DNA of 64,000 bases from Monilinia fructicola. Its lineage: Eukaryota > Ascomycota > Leotiomycetes > Helotiales > Sclerotiniaceae. The notes below the pieces were generated by a model. It ran no database searches. It had not been told where the DNA came from and saw only the letters and a program-made list of their open reading frames with translations. Positions within the stretch are counted from its first letter, which is position 1; the number at the start of each line of letters is the position of its first letter. A program made the translations under genes and the position numbers. Of the stretch, positions 47,680-61,749 are shown piece after piece. The DNA is taken from the NCBI GenBank assembly GCA_008692225.1, contig VICG01000005.1, positions 2,305,001 through 2,369,000 of the forward strand. Direction: 5' to 3'.

Positions 47680-50172
47680 AAATGGGAAGTAAGATCTCCG
47701 TGTTTCATGGTCGATATACTTTCCCATAAACTGCAGATTACTTACCGAAACGATGATCATCGTCTGAATTATCACCACCACACCACTTTTTATATTCAAC
47801 AACTGACACTTTTTACCACCACATTTACACACATCTTCAAACGCGTCAACTCCATTCAAAATCACATACACTGAACTCATTGCACACAATATCAACTATT
47901 TCAACAGCATATCAAAACATGCAAGGCGGTAGCGATTGAGCCCACGCTTTGCACGCCAAAACTTATTTCATTTCAACTCCATGTATCAACATCACATCTG
48001 CGTGTTTGCGAACCGCACCATTGCCTGGTTTTTAAAACGCTTTCCCTAAAAATTATCATCAGCCAAAAAAAAATATACAGTCAGAAAATAGGTGCAGAAG
48101 TTAGTTCAACCATTAGTAGTTCAAGAGTAGTAATGACACGAACGACTATTGGGGGACTCATCGATGAGTTATTTCTTGCTGTTTCAAAATAGGAAGGGTG
48201 GGATTTTGGTATTCTCTTTTGTTGTTGCATTTGGCAAGCTGCCGATAGCTTCCAGGGGAGATAGGGGTGAGGGTGTAATGAGAGGCGGAAAGGGCGGGAG
48301 AGTGGAGGCACGACAGGCGGGAGGTGGGAGACGTAGCATCGTCCGCTTAGGGAAAACTATGTGTATGAAGGGAAATTCATCAGAAAGGATGGGAGTGCAC
48401 AGAGATTACTTTTTTTTCTTTATCTAGGCATTATTTTTACCCTTGGTGCTTTCAATGAATGATAATAAACACTACATCTTCCCCAGAATAGACAGTTATT
48501 GTCAAATTTTTGAACATTTGTTAATGCTGGTAGGTGACAATAGATATCTTTATGTTTATGTGACAACCACCGGGTAGGTGATGACAAGTAAAACCAATCA
48601 TTCTTGTATCTTTCGTTTTGACTAATGAGGAGTTTTCACAGGATTGTTGAATTTCGGGATCAGATTGGCATATTCAAGAATCAGGTAAGTTTGCCAGTGA
48701 GCTTTTGTCCACACCAGAAACAAATTAAAATCTGGTATTGCTTAAAGAAAAGGGTCGCAAGTCTTTCTCTGAACTGACCCCTAGAACACTTTGCTGACTG
48801 GCTGTATCAAGGTTCAAGTCTTACTTTGGAGTAGCTGCAGAATCACCTCAAATTTATATAGACCATGTGACAAGTTATAGAGCTAGCGTGAGTTATTGAA
48901 AGGAATACCTGCCCGGCGGGGTTCCTATCAATATAAAATCTCATTCAAGGAGGAGAAATGAGAGGCAAAATATAAATAGTTTAGGTTTTACCTTGTCTTC
49001 AGCCTCCACTCTCATTTTGGCAATCTGATCAAGTTCATCTGACTATTACTGCAAACACTGCCTTTGAAAGGCAGCGTTAATCGCTATACACAAATGATAA
49101 CAGACTTCTCAATCAAAATTCTGAGTTTTCCACAGGTTCAAATAGATCCACAGCCTGGAGAGCGGGAATACTCGACGTTAGCTTAAATGATAAATCTCCT
49201 ACCTGTTGCAGGCGTTGACCTCTCGTGTAACGAGATATCCATAAGAGAAGGAACAAGCTTATCGAGTCCTCCTCCATCTCCTATATAGAGAAAATAGGTG
49301 AATCGTTTACGAGTTAGCTTTCAAACCCAGATTTACATACAATCTGGCAGGTTCCTCAAATTCATCGGAAAGCTCCACCACTACACATCTACCTGGGTTT
49401 ATATATGGAAGGGCAAAATTGCCTATCTTTTCTGAAGGAAATGACTGTGACTCCTCTAAGAAATTCCATGCGAAGAGCATTGCCCAAGCTATCTTGAACT
49501 GCATTGAATCGGTTATAGAAAGATCCTACAAGGTTGACAACGACTATGTTGTTATCGTGACAGCGACAACACTTAGAGATAACGAAGAGTGACATAAAGG
49601 GGCTGGAAATAAGACTTTTATAGCTTTTGAGAAACCAATCAAATTTCGGGCATGAATACAAGATGGAAGATCAGAAAAATATGCAGTACATCTAAATCCT
49701 AGGAGCAACGGACAGAAAATGTTGCACGTAACCTGAAATCCCCCTTGATATGTATCCAGTAGATACATCACCGAACTGCCGCTATTCGGTTCAATTCTGG
49801 CACCAGCTGCCGTGCTGTCCCATGGGAACTATGCAACTTCGACCTCTGAAGTTCGTGACTGCAGTTTTAAATAAGTTCGGTTACCATCATTCATTGATAA
49901 GAGAACATAAAACGCATGAAGATATATGGATTTATTTCAGTTTCATATGAAAAGCCACCCCTTAATATCAGCCAGACAGTTAAGTATTTCCTAGAATGTC
50001 TCCCTATCACCCGCTAAGAAAACTTATCCCTATTACATGATAAAGCACATAAGCAAGAGCTAATTAGATACAGTCAATCATAGACTTCATTGGATTATCA
50101 CAACCAGAGCGACGCCTATCCACAAATTTCTCACAACACATATCACAACGCTTAACCTCCCTCTCAAGAGAT
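47680..50172. other. Intergenic, 2.5 kb
   Basis: No supported gene. Frames at 48149-48427 and 49307-49950 have no recognisable features. The region includes the 3' ends of the two converging genes on either side. Confidence 0.5.
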
Positions 50173-54008
<3,836 letters not shown>

Positions 54009-54354
54009 CGCGACGACTTGTCGCCAGCGGGGCAACGATGATTCCTGCTCGGATTATGAACGGCGCTTCAACAGGAAAGAATTGATATCTGTTTAGTTGA
54101 GATGATGTAGTAGAATTCCACCACACCTTAGTTCCACAAAATCAATCAATAGATTTTTTAAGAAGCTTGTCGCGTCAACAAGCTGAAGTTTAGCAAACGC
54201 GATTCCAGTTCGCGATTCTTAGCGCGGAAAAGTAAGGTCTCACCGCTCGGCAGAAATTTCCCATGATAATTTCAATCAATCATTCTTCACTGCCACCACT
54301 TTCAAAACACTGAATATTGATACCCAAGACAATTTCATTCTGCACTTCTTGGAT
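54009..54354. promoter_or_regulatory. Shared divergent promoter, SMC3 and RIO1, with MCB-like sites
   Basis: The 346-bp gap between the SMC3 and RIO1 start codons must hold both promoters. It has two ACGCGA words (54170-54175 on the minus strand, 54197-54202 on the plus strand) and further CGCGA/GCGCGG words at 54209-54226. ACGCGT/ACGCGA are MCB-type sites bound by the MBF complex, which drives G1/S genes including cohesin genes in yeasts. Their use here is inferred. Confidence 0.55.
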
Positions 54355-56313
54355 ATGGCAGAAAATAACGAGACATCCACACCTGTCTCTGCTGTAGCAG
54401 CAGGACAAGACCCAACTCACACATATATTCCAAATCAGGGATATGCTCACCCCGCCACATCAGATGCCCCTCCAATGACACCAACTTCTGGCGAAAACAC
54501 AGAATATGCTGCAGATAACGAAGACGATGCATATGATGATCTTTTTGATGAGGAAGATGATGGATACGTTGACGATGTCGATTATGACCCATCTTCCGGT
54601 GATCTCACCAAATCGTATAACCGCCAGCGAAAGCTCAATGACTCGAACGCCACCGGCGCTCCTCGAATAAATCCTCAAAGACCGGCTGCGAACACCAAGG
54701 CAAGTGTCGATGATCAGATCAGCAGTCTGTCAAAACATGCTGCGAAGATTAGATTGGATGGCGGATTCGATGGAGGTCACAAAACACATGGAAAGGATAA
54801 ATCGGATCGTGCGACGAGTGAACAGGTTTTGGATCCTCGTACACGTATGATTTTACTTCAAATGATCAATAGAGGTATTGTTTCCGAAGTCAATGGATGT
54901 TTGAGTACCGGTAAGGAAGCCAATGTATATGGAGCTTTGTCGATACCTTCCACGGACGCAGATTCACAACCAATTCACCGGGCGATCAAAGTCTACAAGA
55001 CTAGTATTTTGGTCTTCAAGGATCGTGATCGTTATGTTACTGGTGAACATAGATTCAGATCTGGATACAATAAGGGAAACAATAGAGCTATGGTCAAAGT
55101 CTGGGCCGAGAAAGAGTTCCGAAATTTGAAGCGTCTACATTTGGCTGGAATCCCTTGCCCAGAGCCGGTTCATCTTCGATTACATGTCCTTGTAATGGGA
55201 TTTCTTGGTGACAAAAAGGGATGGGCTGCACCAAGACTCAGGGACGTTGAACTATCTGGTGAAGATGTTGATGAGCAGTGGCGATTACTCTACCTACAAC
55301 TCATTGGGCTCATGCGCAGAATGTACCAAACATGCAAACTTGTTCACGCAGATTTGAGTGAGTATAACGTACTATACCACCAGAAAAAGCTTTTCATCAT
55401 CGATGTATCTCAAAGTGTTGAGCATGACCATCCACGGTCATTGGAGTTCCTTCGAATGGATATTAAGAATGTCTCGGATTTCTTCAAACGCAAGAATGTT
55501 GAGGTTCTTTCCGAACAAACCATTTACCAATTTATAACTTTTCATGATGGACCAACTCAGGAACCAGGACTTAGCGAAGCACTTGAGAAACTTCTTCTGG
55601 AAAGACCAGAAGAAGATGAAACCGAAGAGGCTGTCGCCAAGCAACAAGTCGAAAACGAAGTTTTCCGTCAACAATACATACCGCAAACTCTAGAACAAGT
55701 CTATGATTTCGAGCGCGATGCTGAGAAAGTAGGAAAGGGTGAAAGAGGTGATCTTGTGTATCGAAATTTATTGGCTGCTGATAAGATGCCAATGTCTTCG
55801 GGTAATGAGGCGGATGCAGAGGACACGATGGGTGATGGTACTAGTCAGGCTAGCGACGACGACGACGATGATGATGATGATGAAGAAGAGGGCAATAAGG
55901 GAGATGAGGGAGAGGACGATGATTATGAGAAGAGATTCGAGAAGGGTACGCCCAGGGGAAAGAGGTTCGAGGATAAGGATGCTAAAAAGGTACGTTTTCA
56001 TTTTGCTTTCTTCACAATTCGCCTATCTACACCCCATCGTCTATTTGGAATGATGACCCAATTTCCATCCACAAAACATGATGTCCCTTCTGGGACCAGA
56101 TTACAAATTACGAGAACTTTATGTCTGACCACTACTCATCCACCACTTCCATTTTCACGTGCAATATTTAAGTTTTGATAACTAAAACCACCTTCCGCAC
56201 ACTAGGAACATAAGAAAGCAGTCAAAGAAGAAAAGCGCGAAAAGAGAAAAGACAAAATCCCCAAACATCTTAAGAAGAAACTGGTAAGTTCGACAGCAAA
56301 GCATAAGCATTAA
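54355..56313 (+). CDS. rio1: RIO1-family atypical protein kinase (sudD ortholog)
   Basis: Kinase/ATPase for late 40S ribosomal subunit maturation and cell-cycle progression. Two exons (54355-55989 and 56206-56313) joined by an unusually long 216-nt intron (GTACGT...ACTAG) give 580 residues. Motifs: P-loop STGKEANVY near residue 183, catalytic Lys in AIKVYK near 211, catalytic loop LVHADLSEYN with Asp near 333, and metal-binding IDVSQSVEHDHP with Asp near 350, all intact. The N-terminus is acidic (DDLFDEEDDGYVDDVDYDP) and the C-terminus has an Asp/Glu run (about 55855-55925) then a basic KEEKREKRKDK tail, the usual RIO1 layout. The tail is read through GTAAGT at 56284 to the stop at 56311; a 39-nt intron there would give a slightly different end. 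Corresponds to A. nidulans sudD. Confidence 0.94.
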
Positions 56314-57137
56314 ACTTCATAGTCGACAATCAAAGCAAAGAAATAAATTATTGAAAACAAACCAATCGATGTGACCTTCATTTAAAGTACTGGTAAGTAG
56401 TTATTACCCTATTTTTTACCCCGCTACCCGTCTGGAAATGAAAACCCTCTCAAAGCCTAGACATACACCCGGATGAAGAAACAAAAATCCCTTCTCTTTT
56501 GCTCATCATATCGAAGTAGCGTTTTACTTCGGAATAACCTCTTCGGTATGTGGCTCACTACTCGGAGAAGCTGAGATACTTTTACTTCCAGGTCCTTGGA
56601 TTTGGGAGTACGAGATATGCTGATCAAAGAGAGCACTGACGGGTGATTTGTCTGGAGATCTCTTGTTTTTTTCTATCTGTACGAAAGAGTGTGTAAATGA
56701 TTATTTGAAAATGAGGATCGGGAAGGGATTGGATACTACATGCACAAATTAAATCGGGCTGGCTTTTAGGAAAATGTGAGATGGGCTGTCCGTGTATACA
56801 TATATGCATTCATTCGCTATGTCTTGTTGCTTGCTATCTGGAATTGTGATTTACAAATACAAATTCTGGAAAAGGCCGTGGCCACATGAACTCCCCGTGA
56901 AGTAATCGAAAAAACCATGGCTCATTATTAAATCATTCATCCCCGTTATATCGAAAAGTCCAACCATCGTTCCCAACCATCCATGCATCGAACCATCACA
57001 TACTTAATATCATGTCCTATTTCGTCCCAATATACCTAGTATGCCTAAGCAGTTCCCTACCCTTTTTCCATCCATTCGTCCTGAACCCATTCATATAAGC
57101 ATCACCTATCTCAATAATTACGCCCCCGGATTATCAT
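56314..57137. other. Intergenic between converging genes
   Basis: Contains the 3' ends of RIO1 and of the membrane-protein gene. No other gene is supported. Confidence 0.5.
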
Positions 57138-58529
57138 TCACTCCCTTCTATACCCACCATTTCTTTTCTTCCTTCTATCCTCTGTATAATCCGACTCATG
57201 TCCACCTCTCTCGCTACTCAATCCCGGAATATGACAAGGATAACTCTTGTGTCCAGTATCCCCACCAACCTCACTATCCTCTCTCACACTACTCAATTCG
57301 CTTCCACCAACACTAGACTCAGCGGCCGAATATGCAGGTGGTGCCAAATGTCCCTGACTTCGGCTTTGTTTTCTCGCTTCACGTCTGGCCCGTCTCGCCT
57401 CTCTTTCACGTCTCTCTTGTTCTCTTGCCGCGGCTGCGTCACGAGCTGAAATGAGAGAAGATGCAGCTGCTGAACTATTGTCATCACCAACGCGGAAACT
57501 GAAATCTCTTCTTTGAGCGGCTCGTCCCTTCTCTTGAAGTTTTCTGGCTTCTGCCTTAATTCTTTCGTCATCCGTTACACTCGAGTCGGCCTCACTTTGT
57601 CTTGAACTCTTCTTGGTGGTGCCCTGTCTATTCCAGAAATTCGCGTTTCCACCGTTATCCTTCGATGATGAGGATGGACCTTGAACCGTACCGATGACCT
57701 TTCGAATCTTGTAATGATCTTTGTTGTTGCTCTTCTTTGGTCTCCTCTCTGGAGTAGCCTCTGGACTTCTCTCGCGGTTCTTTATAAGTCCATCAGAAAC
57801 AGTTGAACCTTCAGGGTTTGTAGATCCTTCCCATATACTGGATTCGCTCTCCCTATTCATACCTCCAACTCGTGCTGGTTTCTCGTGTCGGTATGCTCGA
57901 AGGTCTGCAACATTATCACCGTATTCGGATTCAGGCACGTCGCCCAAATCACCCCCACGAAGTCTGCTTTTCTTGTTTCTCTTTTCTTTTCGAGGGTAAT
58001 TTACCTCACTCATTTCGCTATAAGTGAGCTCGCTTTGTGTGCCAAGAGAGCTCTCTTCCTCGTCATAATCCTTATATCTCGACCTCTCCATACCACTTCC
58101 ACCCTTCTTGCTTTTTTTATTCTTTCTGCCCCATGTGCTCCTCTTTTTCTCTCCATGTACTATACTACCACCTCCAAGATCCGTGGATTCCGAGCCTCCA
58201 GAGAGAGTGGTACCATTAGGACCTTTACGTCTCAAGACTGTAGACTTATAGTCATCCCAATCATTTTCATGAAAGACGAATCCCCCGTTCTTTGCGATGA
58301 AGAAGAACCATATACCGGTGATAACGAATCCAGCGCCAATCAGCCCTATAAGTATGAAGACAAATTTGTTAGGAACTGTGTCGAAAGGCGTTACACCTTT
58401 TGAGGGGTCAACCGTGCCGACTCCATCGCGTGCGGTGAGGGTTTTGGTGACAAGGTCGGAAGGTGGAGATGGAGATGTAATTGCATCACGCTCAAGGAGA
58501 GAGGAGACGTAAGATCTGATGACAGGCAT
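57138..58529 (-). CDS. Single-pass membrane protein with disordered cytosolic tail
   Basis: One uninterrupted frame of 463 residues. A short N-terminal segment (about 55 residues) is followed by one strong transmembrane helix at about 56-79 (FVFILIGLIGAGFVITGIWF) and then nearly 380 polar residues. The tail is rich in Ser, Arg, Lys and Glu, with a basic KKSKKGG patch and a charged helix (AAREQERREREARRARREARK) near residues 365-390. It ends with an HKSYPCHIPGLSS motif and a basic tail. There is no signal peptide; topology is probably short lumenal or outside end with the long tail in the cytosol. It resembles conserved fungal membrane proteins of unknown function seen across Pezizomycotina, but I cannot name the family. 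Confidence 0.72.
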   Translation of the reverse strand: MPVIRSYVSSLLERDAITSPSPPSDLVTKTLTARDGVGTVDPSKGVTPFDTVPNKFVFILIGLIGAGFVITGIWFFFIAKNGGFVFHENDWDDYKSTVLRRKGPNGTTLSGGSESTDLGGGSIVHGEKKRSTWGRKNKKSKKGGSGMERSRYKDYDEEESSLGTQSELTYSEMSEVNYPRKEKRNKKSRLRGGDLGDVPESEYGDNVADLRAYRHEKPARVGGMNRESESSIWEGSTNPEGSTVSDGLIKNRERSPEATPERRPKKSNNKDHYKIRKVIGTVQGPSSSSKDNGGNANFWNRQGTTKKSSRQSEADSSVTDDERIKAEARKLQEKGRAAQRRDFSFRVGDDNSSAAASSLISARDAAAAREQERREREARRARREARKQSRSQGHLAPPAYSAAESSVGGSELSSVREDSEVGGDTGHKSYPCHIPGLSSERGGHESDYTEDRRKKRNGGYRRE

Positions 58530-61320
58530 GATTGGATTCCTTTCGTAGGAATCGTTGTAAGTTGTACAGCTTTTTTAGGATGATGATGGAGTTCAACAAG
58601 TTGTGTTTACTTGAACATCCAACTAAGTGCAGCCTCGTACCATCAACAGATGGTAAAAGGGTATCGTAAACTAAGCTATTCTTCAATTGATGTTCGTTCG
58701 TATATTGACAAGCTCGGAATTCGATTGATAATAGTAATAAAACTGAAAAGACTCAGTACGGAGTAGAGAAGTTTTGTGTTGTGTTGGAGTGCCAACTCAT
58801 GATACTTGGAATAAAGTACGAGGCTGGGGATAAAGTGGGAGGCTGGTTATAGTTTGTTTACAGAGCAACGAGGCAGTAAGGCCGCAACAAATTCCTTTTG
58901 GTAGTGCAGCTGCTGCTTCTCGCTTCTTAACCTCGTGAAATCTATACTCTGGACGTCTATCATATGCATAAAATAATAAATGAATGCATGAACGAAGCAT
59001 CGAGAACAACTAAGTTCTTTTAGGGCTGATAATACCGAGTGCTATATGTGTAGGTCCAATAGGTCTAGCATGATTCAATGTTGAAAGATGTTGTTAAGCG
59101 TCTATCTAATCGTGAACCTCTAAACCACACTGTCTCAAAGGTTAAGACCCTTCAATCGACTTCACTTCGTATTGGGTCATTAGTTGTTTTCTATACCCAA
59201 GTGAAGAGATCTCAACAATGCACGGGTTGGGTTCAGTCCACCCGGCGCCCTTGAGCTGTCCTACATTGAAGGTTCTTGCGCAGCAAAGTTCCCTCTCTTG
59301 GCCTCTGAAAATCCTTGGAAGAGAATTTTACACATAGTGTGATGGAATTTGCTCGCACTCAATGATACCTCAAATTTTTCATTTCTATGACCTAGTACTC
59401 CATACTCAGTAGTTCTAGGCTTCTAACTTCAGCTACCCGCTCAAGAAGCTCAATCGGCGAACGAGCAATGACTCAACTAAAAAATTGATATCAATAAGGA
59501 ATGCGGTGCATGTCTTTGCGGTAGCCTTTTATAACCTATATGTAGCTCCACTCCACTCGGTTGATCTCTCTGATTCTTCGAGTTTCACAGACACTTCAAA
59601 ATGTCCAAAATTGAGGTCGTCTCTTTATCTTTGTCTTGTCATCTTTTCAAACATACCCAAAATTATTGGCTCCTGTACATGTTTCTCAAGACCTCAAGGG
59701 ACATTTTTCTCGACAGATAATCAATGGGCTATCGTACATCCCATGCGCTATGAAGAGGTTCGTGTTTCTTAGCGTCTGAAGTATACGTGAAGTATACGTG
59801 AAATTTTAGTGAAGCTAAAGAAGCTCTATTAGGCTCAGCATAAAGCTAAATGAGTCGATATGGAACAGTACTATTCCATAAGACATCCATATCTGACTGG
59901 AAATGGCCGTCTAATGTGCGACGATTACTCTCTAGTCTTCTCCTCACCCAGCGAGGACGCATCTCATCTTTGGTGTTAACTGATGAAAAGAACAACCAAT
60001 ACTACACTTTTGGTTTTCAAAGATGTCATCGCTAGAGGTATGAAGATTCAAGCTATGGATGTGCTGCGCTTCCGCAGTTTGTAGGAGATGTTAAATTGTC
60101 TATGTGAGAGAAAGACCAAGCACTGGGCGATGATGGTACAGTGTAACCCACAGGTTGTGGTCGCTATGTAGTTATTCTTAAGGCCTGGGCAGAATTCCGA
60201 TACCTTGCAGCAGCATCCAGCACCCACTATCCTCCCCACAGACCGATGTAAATATTGATGGAATGAGCCCTAGTGTGGCCTTTGATATTTATGTTCCGCG
60301 TCTCTTGTGTACCATTCAACTCATCAAAGAAACATACAGACCAAAGTTGGCATGCAGTATCTGGGTTAGTCGTTGAAAAAAATGAAAGAATTGAGATTCA
60401 TGGCATGCCTCCATCTCTCGACATACAACTACGCTATCCTATATGCGTACTTATCTACTTCTCACCGTTTCCCTTTTCATGTCAGTGACTATTATCATCG
60501 TTTCTTCGCTCGATTTATGTTCAGCTAGAATTTACGGGTGCCTGCCAGCATATTCATGGTCCATGTTCGTAGTGTTCGTTGCAATGACGATAATGTCTTT
60601 TATTGAGCACGTGGAGTAACAGGGGGAGAAAGATCAACGAGGAGTGGTAAGACGAGATGAGGGGTTGTTGGAAAGACTACAACTTGGCTTATGTGAATCC
60701 TGTCTCTTCTTAAGCATATTGCGCCATTCAGAATATCATCAACTTAGTTTTGGGTTAATATGCTGCTTTATATGGTGAGCTTTTCCATTAACCAGATATA
60801 GAACATACATATTGATTCTCGGCAGCTAACTCCAGGGTTAGATGGAGCACTCATCGCAGGTGTGGATACCTGACAGCATTCTATCATCCCGTCTCACTTT
60901 CTATCTAATACCTCCCGCTTGATAGCTTTTGTCGCATGTTCATAGTTCTTGCCTGAAACCGTAGGACGAATACCTTGAATATGTCCAACTTTCATACAAA
61001 GTTTACCATTGTTATCATCTCAGCTGTTTTCATGGCTCCCTCACATTTCGCCAAGCCTTTATATATTTTATCTCTAGTGAATGTTTAGGATTTCAAATAA
61101 GTATTGTCAAATATTTATAAAGAGTTGAAGACTTCCCACCCATTCTGATATCCTATGCATAATAACGCCATGTCGCTCGGACCTTCAAAGACCTCATCAA
61201 CATCTACATTCGGCAACACAACTTATTAGCACAGGGCAATTCGCCAACGTCACAACAGGTCAATCCTCGAAAATTCATTGCAAGCTTTTTTGCCAATATC
61301 ACGTCATAGCTATAAGTTTA
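58530..61320. other. Intergenic, 2.8 kb
   Basis: No supported gene. The first 250 bases are the likely promoter of the membrane-protein gene. Direct repeats of GAAGTATACGT occur at about 59779-59801. Other short frames have no features. Confidence 0.5.
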
Positions 61321-61324
61321 CTTT

Positions 61325-61740
61325 GGTTGCACATCTCATGTCTTGTCCCGGGATTCAACCTCCAAGTGTGTATAGAGCCAAGCAACCCGAGAAAACGAAA
61401 ATCCTCAACATCAGAATTTCGTCACACAACCCGCATCTCTCCCGGGAGAAATCCCGAGAACCTCGCCGGAACAAAGTCACCAGCCGAACTCCCGGTAATG
61501 CGCCGATAGGTTTTCGGATTTTGGTTGCACGTCTAATAGCTTGTCCCGGCGTTCATCCTCTGCGGAAGATATCCCAAAACACCTAGTCTCCGAGCACCCT
61601 GTAAATCAGTACGTGAAGTTGCCAAAGATAGATTTTGGTTGCACGTCTGATGTCTTGTCCCGGCATTCATCCTCGGGATAGCTTCGTCAGAATGATTTAT
61701 TTTTTCCTATGGTTGCACGTCTGTGTTTCGTGCCGACTTC
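61325..61740. repeat. Dispersed direct repeat, GGTTGCACGTCT family
   Basis: Four imperfect direct copies of a unit of about 38 bp (GGTTGCACGTCTGATGTCTT then GTCCCGGCATTCATCCTC) start at 61325, 61523, 61637 and 61711, the last being partial. The spacers (198, 114 and 74 bp) share little. A frame crosses copies 1 and 2 but shows no gene-like features. Confidence 0.8.
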
Positions 61741-61749
61741 GGGGCGGTT

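Noticed and set aside
56284..56322. A 39-nt intron at the RIO1 C-terminus
   Set aside because: It has GT-AG ends but is shorter than every other intron here; reading through gives a basic tail typical of the family. Kept only as an alternative.
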